From Chitinophaga sp. XS-30 (lineage in GTDB: Bacteria > Bacteroidota > Bacteroidia > Chitinophagales > Chitinophagaceae), in assembly GCF_008086345.1 (NCBI RefSeq), contig NZ_CP043006.1, forward strand, positions 6,017,501 through 6,081,500: a DNA stretch of 64,000 nt, written 5' to 3'. Every line of letters begins with the position of its first letter. The stretch's first letter is position 1. The position numbers and the translations under genes were made by a program. Below, piece by piece: positions 8,930-17,290 of this stretch. The notes beneath the pieces were generated by a model. The model saw nothing but the letters and a program-made list of their open reading frames with translations, had not been told where the DNA came from and ran no database searches.

Positions 8930-8981
8930 AGCGCTCGTTTTCCGGAGAATACGGGCGGGGTGCGGGAAAGGTTGCCCCGGG

Positions 8982-9923
8982 TCAGGAATGCACCACCTTG
9001 CCTTCTTCGTCATCCCAGCGCCAGGGGGTATGCTCCAGCGGAATCCCGCCTATCCAGATATTATCCTGGCAGGCGAAGGACAGGTAGTTCTCTTCTGCAT
9101 TCAGTATTTCTTTGCCGAGACCGGTAAGGCACAACATTTCATCGTTGCGTTGCACCACACCGGCGCGTTGGAGGCGCTGTGTGTAGATATCGAGCTGAAA
9201 ATCCCCGAAGCCGTAGATCTTCAGCTCATCCCAGAACTGGTAATACAGGTCGCGTTCGCGGAGTTTGCCTAGGGAAAGCCGGTCCAGGAAAAAATGTTCC
9301 ACGGCATTCAGGCCGTTCTCTTTGCCGGGAAGGCGTTTCAGATGTGCCTGCAAAGCTATGCCCAGGTAGGGCAGGCGTTCGGTACGATGGTAGCTGAGCT
9401 GTTCCAGTGCAAGCGGATCTTCGGAGCGGTAGGCTTCCCAGGCGTCAGCGGCCAGTTGCCAGTCTTCCTCCTGCAGGTACACCCGCTGTTCAAACAAGGG
9501 GGGCAGATGCTCCTGCCGCAACATGCCTAAACCGCGGAAGTTCGGTACCTCCGGGTGCTTGTGCAGCTGAACGATACTGACGGGTGGTAAGGCGGGATTG
9601 AGTTTTTTGAGGTAGTAGAGCACAAACAGCATGTTGACCTGGCAGAAAAGGTCGAACTCGAACCAAAGCACCACCTCGTCGTAGCTGGATGCTTTGCCGA
9701 GCTTTTTGTAATCTTCGCCGATCGTATCCAGGTAAGTTTTGCGGTCGAGACCATACACCTGCTGCAGGTGAGCCGCTCTTTCCTCGAAGAAGCGCGGCAG
9801 TTCTTCCGTTGCCGGAGCTTTGCCTTCGCAGAGCATTTCCCGCCATACGATCATATCACCTTCAAGGCCGCTTTGTTCGAATATTTCACGGGTTGCATCC
9901 CCATTGAGAATATGCAATATCAT
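8982..9923 (-). CDS. DUF1835 domain protein
   Basis: A 313-residue cytoplasmic protein beginning MILHILNGDATREIFEQ, the usual start of DUF1835, with WREMLCEGKAP near residue 28 and WFEFDLFCQVN near 88 as further family marks. The C-terminal half contains a helical DUF3658-like segment followed by a winged-helix-like end (LQRAGVVQRNDEMLCLTGLG). Its biochemical role is not known. It has no signal peptide and no membrane segment. It lies 52 bp upstream of the CHRD lipoprotein gene on the same strand, which may only be chance, since the products act in different compartments. Confidence 0.82.
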   Translation of the reverse strand: MILHILNGDATREIFEQSGLEGDMIVWREMLCEGKAPATEELPRFFEERAAHLQQVYGLDRKTYLDTIGEDYKKLGKASSYDEVVLWFEFDLFCQVNMLFVLYYLKKLNPALPPVSIVQLHKHPEVPNFRGLGMLRQEHLPPLFEQRVYLQEEDWQLAADAWEAYRSEDPLALEQLSYHRTERLPYLGIALQAHLKRLPGKENGLNAVEHFFLDRLSLGKLRERDLYYQFWDELKIYGFGDFQLDIYTQRLQRAGVVQRNDEMLCLTGLGKEILNAEENYLSFACQDNIWIGGIPLEHTPWRWDDEEGKVVHS

Positions 9924-9990
9924 ATCTACAATTTTCAGTTACAGATTGAACATTCAGCGATCAATCCATAACCTGAAATTGATCACTGTA

Positions 9991-10782
9991 TTACCAGCTT
10001 CCGCTTGCGCCGCCACCGCCGCCGGAGCCTCCTCCGAAGCCGCCGAAACCGCCGCCACCGAAGCCACCGCCTCCAAATCCTCCGCCACGGCTACCGCCGC
10101 CAAGAGAGCCGGCGATCATGCCTCCGAGGATGCCCCCGAAGATGCTGTCCCCACGGCGGCTGATCACCCGGCCACCGCCTCTTCCGCCGCCACCGCGGCC
10201 TCCGATGATAAACAGGATGATGAGGGCGATGATAATGATACCGATGATATTTCCTCCGCCGGGTCCGCGTTTGCTGCGCGGAACGCCCTGGTATTCGCCG
10301 GCTGCGGCCTGTATGATCTTGTCCACCGCTTCATCCAGCCCCTGGTAGTAATGCTCCTGCCGGAAGGCGGGCTTCAATACCTTATCCACGATCCCCCAGG
10401 CAATGGCGTCCGGTACAGCGCCTTCCAGCCCGTACCCTACTTCTATCCTGGTCCGTCGCTCCTTCATCGCCACCATGATGACGATGCCGTTATTCTTCTC
10501 CGTACCGATGCCCCAATCCCGCAGAATGCGGAGGGACAGCTCGGAAATATCATAGTTGTCCAGGGATTTGATCAGCACGATGGCTATCTGGTTGGAGGTA
10601 CTGTCACTATACGCTACCAGTTTTCTTTCCAGTTCCTGTATCTCGGACTGCACCAGCACATTCGCAAAATCGTTTACGAGGCGCGGGGGATCGGGCTTCT
10701 TCATCCAGTCCTCGTTCTGCGCCTGTACACCAGACCCGATCAGCACGAGCGTCCATAATAATAACCAGCGGGTAAACTTCAT
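9991..10782 (-). CDS. Membrane-anchored TPM-domain protein with Gly-rich tail (YgcG type)
   Basis: A 263-residue exported protein. Residues 1-22 are a signal peptide (MKFTRWLLLW core, cut after VQAQ). The TPM domain (about 30-160) begins PPRLVNDFANVL and contains GIVIMVAMKERRTRIEVGYGLEGAVPD. A membrane segment, GGGNIIGIIIIALIILFIIG, follows, then a tail made almost only of Gly with Arg, Phe and Ser. This order is typical of YgcG/TPM_phosphatase proteins that accompany LemA. I use the ATG at 10780-10782; an in-frame ATG at 10803 would add seven residues ahead of the signal peptide. Third gene of a LemA-TPM-TPM operon, likely acting at the inner membrane. Confidence 0.88.
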   Translation of the reverse strand: MKFTRWLLLWTLVLIGSGVQAQNEDWMKKPDPPRLVNDFANVLVQSEIQELERKLVAYSDSTSNQIAIVLIKSLDNYDISELSLRILRDWGIGTEKNNGIVIMVAMKERRTRIEVGYGLEGAVPDAIAWGIVDKVLKPAFRQEHYYQGLDEAVDKIIQAAAGEYQGVPRSKRGPGGGNIIGIIIIALIILFIIGGRGGGGRGGGRVISRRGDSIFGGILGGMIAGSLGGGSRGGGFGGGGFGGGGFGGFGGGSGGGGGASGSW

Positions 10783-10809
10783 TGTTTGTTGCTTGTGAAC
10801 CATTCTTTA

Positions 10810-11259
10810 TTATTTTCCGAACACGATATCGTCCGGCAGTTCATTCTGATCACCGGATTCGTACGGAAAATAATGATACAGGGATTCTCCGATCTCTTTC
10901 ACACAGACCTCGATTCCTTCGATGATCCTGTTCCCGGAAAAGTGCGTTTTGAGCAAAAGGGCTTCCTGTTGCCAGAAGTCGTTACCTACTTTTTCGTGGA
11001 TACCCTGGTCTCCCAGGATGGCGAACTGATGGTCGCGCATGGCGAGGTACAGCAATACGCCGTTCCGCAGCCGGGTTTTTTCCATGCCGAGGGACAGGAA
11101 TGCTTCCTTTGCGCGATCCATCGGATCTACATACTTGCAGCGGCTTTCCACGAACAGCCTGATCTCACCGGAGGTGAGCCGTTCGGCATGGCGGATGGCC
11201 TGCACGATCCGCGTTTTCTCGTCTTCTGTAAAAAGTTCCTTCTTTTTAAATGGGAACAT
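10810..11259 (-). CDS. TPM-domain protein (TLP18.3/Psb32/MOLO-1 family), soluble form
   Basis: A 149-residue protein that is one TPM domain. It starts MFPFKKKELFTEDEKTRIVQ and shows GEIRLFVESRCKY near residue 31 and LRNGVLLYLAMRDHQFAILGDQG near 63-85, matching the family core. It has no signal peptide or membrane segment, so it probably stays on the cytoplasmic side, unlike its exported neighbour. Family members from plants show acid phosphatase activity, but this role is unproven in bacteria. Middle gene between lemA (145 bp upstream) and the Gly-rich TPM gene (27 bp downstream). Confidence 0.85.
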   Translation of the reverse strand: MFPFKKKELFTEDEKTRIVQAIRHAERLTSGEIRLFVESRCKYVDPMDRAKEAFLSLGMEKTRLRNGVLLYLAMRDHQFAILGDQGIHEKVGNDFWQQEALLLKTHFSGNRIIEGIEVCVKEIGESLYHYFPYESGDQNELPDDIVFGK

Positions 11260-11404
11260 GGTTCAATGATCAATATGCTTCCGGGATACAGGCCGGGGCG
11301 CTGCTGTGAGCGATATCCCTGCTTATATCCCGGAGAGCCGTTAAAATTTGTATCCGGTGAGCGTTCCGGCTGCCGATGGGGCACCGGATCAACAAAACCG
11401 GTGA

Positions 11405-11983
11405 TTAAAATTCGACTTTCGGCGCTTTGTCAGAGCCTTCCGCCGCCTTGAAATAGCCTTTTTGCTGGAAACCGCCCAGGCCGGCCACCAGGTTGGTGGG
11501 GAAGGTGCGCACACTGCTGTTATATGCGTTCACGGCTGTATTGAAATCGTTCCGCGACACGGCGATCCTGTTCTCCGTGCCTTCCAGCTGCGCCATCAGC
11601 GTCTGGAACTGCTCGGTGGTACGCAGTTCGGGATATCGTTCCACGCTGACGAGCAGACGGCTCAGTGCGCCGGACAGTTCTCCCTGTGCCTGCTGGAACT
11701 GGGCGATCTTTTCAGGACTGAGGTCGTTCGCATTCACCTGCACGGAAGTAGCTTTGGCCCGCGCTTCAATAACACCGGTGAGGGTTTCCTGCTCAAATTT
11801 GGCGGAGCCCTTCACAGTGCTCACCAGGTTGTCGATCAAATCCGCCCTGCGCTGGTATTGCGTTTCCACATTTCCCCATGCCTTTTGCACTACTTCGTCT
11901 TTCTTTACCACTCCATTGTAGCTGCTGCAACCCCAAAATCCCACCAGTACGAGGACGATGATTACAATGATGCCTGTTTTCAT
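11405..11983 (-). CDS. lemA: LemA family protein
   Basis: A 192-residue protein with one N-terminal membrane segment (residues 4-18, ending in a GCSSY lipobox-like site) and the LemA core: QKAWGNVETQYQRRADLIDN at 34-53, LVSTVKGSAKFEQ, and the VERYPELRTTEQFQTLMAQL segment near 112. LemA proteins are long antiparallel helical bundles on the outside of the inner membrane. Their function is not settled; they usually sit with TPM/YgcG genes, as here. The gene is first in its operon and has a well-formed promoter 40 bp upstream. Confidence 0.92.
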   Translation of the reverse strand: MKTGIIVIIVLVLVGFWGCSSYNGVVKKDEVVQKAWGNVETQYQRRADLIDNLVSTVKGSAKFEQETLTGVIEARAKATSVQVNANDLSPEKIAQFQQAQGELSGALSRLLVSVERYPELRTTEQFQTLMAQLEGTENRIAVSRNDFNTAVNAYNSSVRTFPTNLVAGLGGFQQKGYFKAAEGSDKAPKVEF

Positions 11984-12025
11984 TTTTCTGTTGTTTTTTA
12001 AATAATGTTAGGTTACGGGTATAAT

Positions 12026-12056
12026 CAAACCTACAAGAAATAACGGAAAGCGCAAA
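12026..12056 (-). promoter_or_regulatory. Promoter of the lemA-TPM-TPM operon
   Basis: On the minus strand TTTG (12056-12053) is followed after 19 bp by TAGGTTTG (12033-12026), a full match to the Bacteroidota TTTG-N19-TAnnTTTG pattern. Expected transcription start is near 12019, giving a leader of about 35 nt before the lemA ATG at 11983. Confidence 0.75.
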
Positions 12057-12324
12057 AACTAGCTTCAAATAACATCGCGTTAACCGGCTAAGTTCCAGCG
12101 CTTACCAAACAACTCGCAACGGTCAACCAAAATCCCCCGGGTGAATAACAAAAAATAATTATGTTTGGCATCGATTTCCGGGTAATAAAAGAGGGAGTTA
12201 TTATACCGGAGCCTGTTATCGGAATGCACAATTGTATTTTGTTTGATTGATACATTCATGGAAATTTTCATTGTTTCTAACTCATTTATTTTTATTATAT
12301 TACATTAAGCTACTGCGTTTTATA
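12057..12324. other. Intergenic stretch between lemA promoter and receiver gene
   Basis: AT-rich sequence without a gene I can support. A 63-codon frame on the minus strand (12080-12271) has no recognisable features and lies across the divergent upstream regions. I found no TAnnTTTG box correctly placed for the receiver gene at 12325. Confidence 0.4.
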
Positions 12325-12789
12325 ATGAGTGCACAACACATTCACATCCTCTATATTGATGATGAAATACATAACCTGAACGCGTTCAAAGCTTCCTTCC
12401 GGAGAATCTATACCGTACAGACGGCTGAATCTGCCGAGGATGCTTACAAATTGCTGGAAGACCATGAGTTTCACATCATTATATCGGATCAGCGCATGCC
12501 CCGCATGACGGGGATCGAGTTCTTCGAATCGATCCTGCATAAATATCCTGAGCCCATACGGATCCTGCTTACCGGCTATGCCGACATCAATGCTGTTATT
12601 GATGCTATCAACAAGGGACAGGTGTACAAGTATTTCTCCAAGCCCTGGAACGATGAGGAGCTGCGCCATAATATAGAGAAGGCGTACGAGGTGTATTCCC
12701 TCCGCAAGGAAAACCGGGAGTTAACGGAGAAATTGCTGGATGTGAACGAGAAACTGGAGTTCCTGCTGCGGCAGAAGCTGATCTCTTAA
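12325..12789 (+). CDS. Stand-alone response regulator receiver protein
   Basis: A 154-residue protein with a receiver domain at 6-125. Acidic pocket Asp12/Asp13 (YIDDE), phospho-acceptor Asp55 in IISDQRMPRMTG, Thr83 in ILLTGYAD and Lys106 in YFSKPWND are all present, so phosphorylation should work. The sequence style (DQRMPRMTG, TGYAD, KPW) is that of receivers in front of HD-GYP or similar output domains, but here only a 30-residue charged helix follows (KENRELTEKLLDVNEKLEFLL), which may form a coiled coil. There is no output domain, so it should act by protein contact or as a phosphate relay. No kinase gene is adjacent. The ATG at 12325 starts the domain directly. Confidence 0.9.
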   Translation: MSAQHIHILYIDDEIHNLNAFKASFRRIYTVQTAESAEDAYKLLEDHEFHIIISDQRMPRMTGIEFFESILHKYPEPIRILLTGYADINAVIDAINKGQVYKYFSKPWNDEELRHNIEKAYEVYSLRKENRELTEKLLDVNEKLEFLLRQKLIS

Positions 12790-13061
12790 CTACGCCCTGC
12801 CGGCTCCCGGTCCCCGCTTTTATGCGCCCTGCTTCCTGCTTATGGTATATTTACCTTTGCCACAGCTCCCCTGTTACCTGCTTTTCACCCGCACTGCTGC
12901 TGAAGTGTGCGACGCAACGGCGGCCCCGGTCAGCGGCCCCCGCGCCCGGCCCCCAACTTATCTTCTTCATCCGCCCAACCTGCCTTTTCCCATAAAAACA
13001 CGGGCTACTTTTCCATTTTCCGTTAAATTGCGCTCATTCATAAACGTTTAATAGCTCAATC

Positions 13062-14432
13062 ATGCAAGTTTGGAAAGATTATCAGGCTCAGCACAAGGAC
13101 CGTTTTTTGAACGAGTTGCTGGAACTGTTGCGGATCCCTTCTGTCAGCGCGGACTCCCGTCATAATGAGGACACTAAACGCTGTGCCGAAGCCGTAAAAC
13201 AAAGACTGGTGGATGCCGGCGCCGAAAAGGTGGAGGTTTGCCCTACTGCCGGCCACCCTATCGTTTATGGCGAAAAGATCGTTGACCCTTCCCTGCCTAC
13301 CGTACTGGTGTACGGCCACTACGACGTGCAGCCGCCCGATCCGCTGGATCTCTGGACCAGCCCTCCTTTCGAGCCGGTGATCAAGGATGGCAAGATCTAC
13401 GCCCGCGGCAGTGCGGACGACAAAGGACAGTTCTACATGCATGTGAAGGCATTCGAGACCATGATCAAAACCAATACACTGCCCTGCAATATCAAATTCA
13501 TGATCGAAGGAGAGGAAGAAGTGGGTTCCAACAACCTGGGCGTTTTCCTGAAGGACAATAAAGAGCGCCTGAAAGCGGACGTGGTGCTGATCTCGGACAC
13601 CTCCATGATCAGTATGGAAAACCCTTCCCTGGATACCGGCCTGCGCGGCCTGGCCTATATGGAAGTGGAAGTGACCGGCCCGAACCGTGACCTGCACTCC
13701 GGCGTATATGGCGGCGCGGTGGGCAACCCCGCAACTATTCTGGCGAAAATGATCGCATCCCTGCATGACGATAACAATCACATAACGATCCCCGGATTCT
13801 ATGACGGCGTGCTGGAACTGAGCGCCAAAGAGCGGGAAGACCTGAACAAGGCGCCGTTCGATGAAGCGGAATACAAGGCCGATCTGGGTGTGAATGAGCT
13901 TTGGGGAGAAAAAGGATATACCACCATCGAGCGGACGGGCATCCGCCCCACGCTTGAGGTGAACGGCATCTGGGGCGGTTATACGGGCGAAGGCGCCAAA
14001 ACGGTGCTGCCTTCAAAGGCTTTTGCGAAGATATCCATGCGGCTGGTGCCTAACCAGGACTGGCAGCAGATCTCCGACCTGTTTGCCGCACATTTCAAGA
14101 AGATAGCCCCGAAATCCGTAACGATAAAGGTAACTGCCCACCATGGCGGTTCCCCCTACGTTACGCCTACGGACCATATTGCTTTCAAAGCGGCCAGCAA
14201 GGCGGTGGCTACCACATTCGGCAAGGAGCCTATACCGGTACGCGGCGGCGGCAGCATTCCTATTGTAGCGCTGTTTGAAAAAGTGCTTGGGCTGAAAACG
14301 GTGCTGATGGGCTTTGGGCTGGATAGCGACAATCTCCATTCACCGAATGAGAAGTACGGGCTGGAGAACTTCTACAAGGGCATTGAAACGATCCCTTATT
14401 TCCATCAGTATTTTGCGGAAATGTCCAAATAA
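13062..14432 (+). CDS. M20-family metallodipeptidase
   Basis: A 456-residue cytoplasmic dipeptidase of the M20/M25/M40 clan. The metal site is clear: His86 and Asp88 in VYGHYDVQPPD, bridging Asp119 in ARGSADDKGQ, and the acidic pair in EGEEEVGSNN near 149-156 for catalytic base and ligand; a distal His is in SPNEKY/ NLHSPNE near 430. The dimerisation (lid) domain lies about 190-340 and includes the DLHSGVYGG loop. Family members cleave dipeptides such as carnosine or Cys-Gly and use two Zn or Mn ions. The length equals the family norm. It is monocistronic, ending at a hairpin shared with the convergent pgk gene. Confidence 0.93.
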   Translation: MQVWKDYQAQHKDRFLNELLELLRIPSVSADSRHNEDTKRCAEAVKQRLVDAGAEKVEVCPTAGHPIVYGEKIVDPSLPTVLVYGHYDVQPPDPLDLWTSPPFEPVIKDGKIYARGSADDKGQFYMHVKAFETMIKTNTLPCNIKFMIEGEEEVGSNNLGVFLKDNKERLKADVVLISDTSMISMENPSLDTGLRGLAYMEVEVTGPNRDLHSGVYGGAVGNPATILAKMIASLHDDNNHITIPGFYDGVLELSAKEREDLNKAPFDEAEYKADLGVNELWGEKGYTTIERTGIRPTLEVNGIWGGYTGEGAKTVLPSKAFAKISMRLVPNQDWQQISDLFAAHFKKIAPKSVTIKVTAHHGGSPYVTPTDHIAFKAASKAVATTFGKEPIPVRGGGSIPIVALFEKVLGLKTVLMGFGLDSDNLHSPNEKYGLENFYKGIETIPYFHQYFAEMSK

Positions 14433-14471
14433 TAGTCCCGGATGCCGTAGCGGCTTCCGGCTTTTGACAAG

Positions 14472-14519
14472 AAGGGCTGAACTAAAAGCAAGGATGATCC
14501 TGCTTTCCGTTCAGCCCTT
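14472..14519. terminator. Shared hairpin terminator between M20 dipeptidase and pgk
   Basis: Arms AAGGGCTGAAC (14472-14482) and GTTCAGCCCTT (14509-14519) pair over 11 bp and the inside folds further (AAAGCA with TGCTTT, GGAT with ATCC). The element lies between two convergent genes, so it can serve both, though the T tracts on either side are short and broken. Confidence 0.7.
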
Positions 14520-14537
14520 CTGTTATTGTTGATGCTG

Positions 14538-15734
14538 TTATTTTTTGATGGCAGCGATGCCGGGCAATTCCTTGCCTTCGAAGTATTCCAGCATGGCGCC
14601 GCCGCCGGTGGATACATAGCTTACCTTCTCGGCGAGGCCGAATTTATTGACCGCAGCCACGGAATCACCGCCTCCCACGAGGGAGAAAGCGCCGCTGGCC
14701 GTGGCTTTCACGATGGCGTCCGCAACGGCTTTGGTGCCGCCCTGGAAGGGTTTCATTTCAAAAACGCCCATGGGGCCGTTCCAGAGGATGGTTCTGGAGG
14801 CGGCGATCACGTCGCTGAAAAGCTGTACGGATTGGGGTCCGATGTCCAGCCCCATCCAGCCGGCGGGGATATTGTCGTTAGATACTTCCTGTGTATTGGC
14901 ATCTTCCGCGAACTTGTCCGCCGCAACAGAATCCACGGGGATGAGCAGCTGTACGCCGAGGGTTTTGGCTTTGGCCAGCAGTTCATTGGCGAGGTCAAGC
15001 TTATCGTTTTCCACGAGGGAGTTGCCGATCTCCTTGCCCTGTGCTTTCAGGAAGGTGTAGGCCATGCCGCCGCCGATGATGATATTATCGGCTTTGTTCA
15101 TGAGGTTCTCGATGATGAGAATTTTGTCGCTCACCTTTGCGCCGCCGAGAATGGCCGTGAAAGGCTTTTCGGAGTCGTGCAGCACTTTTTCGGCGCTGCT
15201 GGTCTCTCCTTCCATCAGTAGTCCGAACATTTTCTTCCCGGCCGGGAAAAATTCCGCGATCACAGCTGTGGAAGCGTGTGCGCGGTGTGCGGTGCCGAAG
15301 GCATCGTTTACATATACATCGCCCAGTTTGGACAGCTGTTCCGCAAAGGCACGGTCGCCTTTCTCTTCCTGTTTGTGGAAGCGGAGGTTCTCCAGCAGCA
15401 GCACTTCGCCCATTTGCAGGCTGGAAGCGGCTTTCTCAGCTACTTCGCCTACGCAGTCTTCCGCAAATTTCACGGTAGTGCCGTTCAGCAGTTTGATCAG
15501 GTGGGTGACGAGGTGTTTGAGGGAGTATTTGTCGGTGGGACCGTCTTTGGGGCGGCCCAGGTGGCTCATGAGGATCACGGCGCCGCCGTCTTTCAGGATT
15601 TTCTGAATGGTGGGAACGGCCGCCTGCATGCGGTTATCGTCCGTTATGTCGAACTGGTCGTTCAGCGGCACGTTGAAGTCCACACGGATGAGGGCTTTCT
15701 GCCCTGCGAAGTTGTGGTCGGAGAACTTGCTCAT
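14538..15734 (-). CDS. pgk: Phosphoglycerate kinase
   Basis: A 398-residue enzyme that transfers phosphate between 1,3-bisphosphoglycerate and ADP in glycolysis. It begins MSKFSDHNFAGQKALIRVDF and continues NVPLND, the substrate-binding signature; MSHLGRPK near 60 is the second. GGAKVSDKI near 200 and the C-terminal nucleotide site GGGDSVAAVNKFG and STGGGAMLEYFEGK complete the family pattern. Length is normal for a single-domain-pair PGK. The gene lies 99 bp downstream of gap on the same strand; a hairpin with a T run lies between them, so pgk expression may be lower than gap or partly independent. Confidence 0.97.
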   Translation of the reverse strand: MSKFSDHNFAGQKALIRVDFNVPLNDQFDITDDNRMQAAVPTIQKILKDGGAVILMSHLGRPKDGPTDKYSLKHLVTHLIKLLNGTTVKFAEDCVGEVAEKAASSLQMGEVLLLENLRFHKQEEKGDRAFAEQLSKLGDVYVNDAFGTAHRAHASTAVIAEFFPAGKKMFGLLMEGETSSAEKVLHDSEKPFTAILGGAKVSDKILIIENLMNKADNIIIGGGMAYTFLKAQGKEIGNSLVENDKLDLANELLAKAKTLGVQLLIPVDSVAADKFAEDANTQEVSNDNIPAGWMGLDIGPQSVQLFSDVIAASRTILWNGPMGVFEMKPFQGGTKAVADAIVKATASGAFSLVGGGDSVAAVNKFGLAEKVSYVSTGGGAMLEYFEGKELPGIAAIKK

Positions 15735-15763
15735 AATAAAGGCATTTAGTGAGGAAGGTAAGC

Positions 15764-15810
15764 AAAAACCCTCCGGTAAAGCGCCGAAAGCAGCGTTTTC
15801 GCGGAGGGTT
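15764..15810 (-). terminator. Hairpin with T tract between gap and pgk (terminator or attenuator)
   Basis: On the minus strand AACCCTCCG (15810-15802 side) pairs with CGGAGGGTT (15775-15767) over 9 bp, with a smaller GCG-rich hairpin inside, and TTTTT follows (15768-15764). It has the form of a rho-independent terminator for transcripts leaving gap, only about 30 bp before the pgk start. Confidence 0.65.
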
Positions 15811-15833
15811 GGTAAATATCATCAAGACCGTTA

Positions 15834-16850
15834 TTACTTGCTGATCAGGCCAGCAAAGTGTTTCACGGTGCGAACGAGCTGGGAAACGTAGCTCATTTCA
15901 TTGTCGTACCAGGATACGGTTTTCACCATCTGGATGTCGCCCTGGGTCATTACCCTGGTTTGGGTGGCATCGAAGAGGGAACCGAAGTTGATACCAACGA
16001 TGTCTGTGCTGACGATCTCATCTTCCGTATAACCGAAAGATTCGTTGGCAGCGGCTTTCATGGCTGCGTTGATCTCTTCGGCGGTTACTTTTGTTTTGAG
16101 GATGGTGGTCAGTTCAGTCAGTGAACCGGTGATGGTGGGAACGCGTTGGGCGCTGCCATCCAGTTTGCCTTTCAGTTCGGGCAGTACGAGGCCGATGGCT
16201 TTGGCTGCGCCGGTGCTGTTGGGAACGATGTTGGCTGCGGCGGCGCGGGCGCGGCGCAGGTCACCTTTGGCATGCGGGGCATCCAGGGTGTTCTGGTCGT
16301 TCGTATAGGCGTGGATAGTGGTCATGAGACCGGTCACGATGCCGTATTTGTCGTTCAGCACTTTTGCCATCGGTGCGAGGCAGTTGGTAGTGCAGGACGC
16401 GCAGGAGATCACGGTTTCGCTGCCATCGAGGATATCATGGTTTACGTTGTAGACAACGGTTTTCAGGTCACCGGTGGCGGGAGCGGAGATCACAACGCGT
16501 TTGGCGCCGGCCTTGATATGGGCTTCCGCTTTGTCTTTATCGGCAAAGAAGCCGGTACATTCGATCACAACGTCGATACCGTGGTCTTTCCAGGGAATCT
16601 GGGAAGGATCTTTCTGAGCGTAAATTTTCACTTCCTCGCCGTTTACGGAGATGGCGTTATCGCTGTGCTTCACGTCCTGGCCGAAGCGACCCTGCGCGGA
16701 GTCATATTTCAGCAGGTGTGCGAGGACTGCGGGGCTTGTGAGGTCGTTGATCGCCACTACGTCGATACCGGGCATGTTATAGATCTGGCGGTAAACCAAG
16801 CGGCCGATACGACCGAAACCATTAATACCAATTTTGAGAGAAGTTCCCAT
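15834..16850 (-). CDS. gap: Glyceraldehyde-3-phosphate dehydrogenase, type I
   Basis: A 338-residue NAD-dependent enzyme that makes 1,3-bisphosphoglycerate. The Rossmann start KIGINGFGRIGRLVYRQ is intact; Asp36 in VVAINDL indicates preference for NAD over NADP. The catalytic Cys153 is in SCASCTTNCLAP and its His partner is in the TTIHAYTNDQ segment near 180. The phosphate site SWYDNEMSY near 315 is present. Length and motifs match glycolytic GapA. It is the promoter-proximal gene of the gap-pgk pair and has a well-formed promoter directly upstream. Confidence 0.97.
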   Translation of the reverse strand: MGTSLKIGINGFGRIGRLVYRQIYNMPGIDVVAINDLTSPAVLAHLLKYDSAQGRFGQDVKHSDNAISVNGEEVKIYAQKDPSQIPWKDHGIDVVIECTGFFADKDKAEAHIKAGAKRVVISAPATGDLKTVVYNVNHDILDGSETVISCASCTTNCLAPMAKVLNDKYGIVTGLMTTIHAYTNDQNTLDAPHAKGDLRRARAAAANIVPNSTGAAKAIGLVLPELKGKLDGSAQRVPTITGSLTELTTILKTKVTAEEINAAMKAAANESFGYTEDEIVSTDIVGINFGSLFDATQTRVMTQGDIQMVKTVSWYDNEMSYVSQLVRTVKHFAGLISK

Positions 16851-16887
16851 TTTACACTGTAGTTTGTAGATGAAAAAAATTGAAGGC

Positions 16888-16918
16888 CAAAATTACGAGG
16901 TTGGCGGGGATTAATCAA
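16888..16918 (-). promoter_or_regulatory. Promoter of gap
   Basis: On the minus strand TTG (16918-16916) and TAATTTTG (16895-16888) are 20 bp apart, matching the Bacteroidota TTG-N20-TAnnTTTG form. The start of transcription should be near 16880, about 30 nt before the gap ATG. Confidence 0.75.
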
Positions 16919-16963
16919 TAGCTATTTTTCGCGGGGGCTGTGGAGGCTGTTAAAAAGATTTTT

Positions 16964-16994
16964 TTTGGAAATTATGAAAGGGATTATACCTTTG
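16964..16994 (+). promoter_or_regulatory. Promoter of tRNA-Glu
   Basis: TTTG at 16964-16967 and TACCTTTG at 16987-16994 with a 19-bp spacer, a full TTTG-N19-TAnnTTTG match. The tRNA begins 20 bp downstream of the -7 box. Confidence 0.8.
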
Positions 16995-17013
16995 CAATCC
17001 CAAATGAGGGAAT

Positions 17014-17085
17014 GCCGCGTTGGTCAATCGGCTAAGACGCCTCCCTTTCACGGAGGAATGACGGGTTCGACTCCCGTACGCGGTA
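17014..17085 (+). tRNA. tRNA-Glu, anticodon TTC
   Basis: A complete cloverleaf can be drawn: acceptor GCCGCGT with ACGCGGT (a G-T first pair), a three-pair D stem, anticodon stem CCTCC/GGAGG with loop CTTTCAC (anticodon TTC at 17047-17049), T stem ACGGG/CCCGT with loop TTCGACT, and discriminator A at 17085. CCA is not encoded. A promoter lies just upstream and a terminator 10 bp downstream, so it is transcribed alone. Confidence 0.95.
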
Positions 17086-17094
17086 CGAAAATCC

Positions 17095-17125
17095 AAAAGG
17101 GCTGTTCAATATGAGCAGCCCTTTT
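17095..17125 (+). terminator. Rho-independent terminator after tRNA-Glu
   Basis: AAAAGGGCTG (17095-17104) pairs with CAGCCCTTTT (17116-17125) around an 11-nt loop; the T run closes the element. Confidence 0.85.
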
Positions 17126-17290
17126 CATGCAAATATTCACGGCGGCAATCATAACTCTTCAGATATCGATACTGCTCATTCCATTGCCTGTTAAACTCAA
17201 CACATCTCCATACGTCTATCCAAAGCTGCGCTTACGGCAGCAACCTGCATCACCGCCTGGCACGACCAGAAAATCGCGCTTCCATACTTA

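Noticed and set aside
9820..10758. 312-codon frame on the plus strand rich in Ala, Thr and Ser
   Set aside because: Opposite strand of the TPM protein and its Gly-rich tail; the Ala/Thr/Ser pattern is just the complement of Gly codons.
12080..12271. 63-codon minus-strand gene
   Set aside because: No family features, lies in an AT-rich upstream region, no promoter box at the right place.
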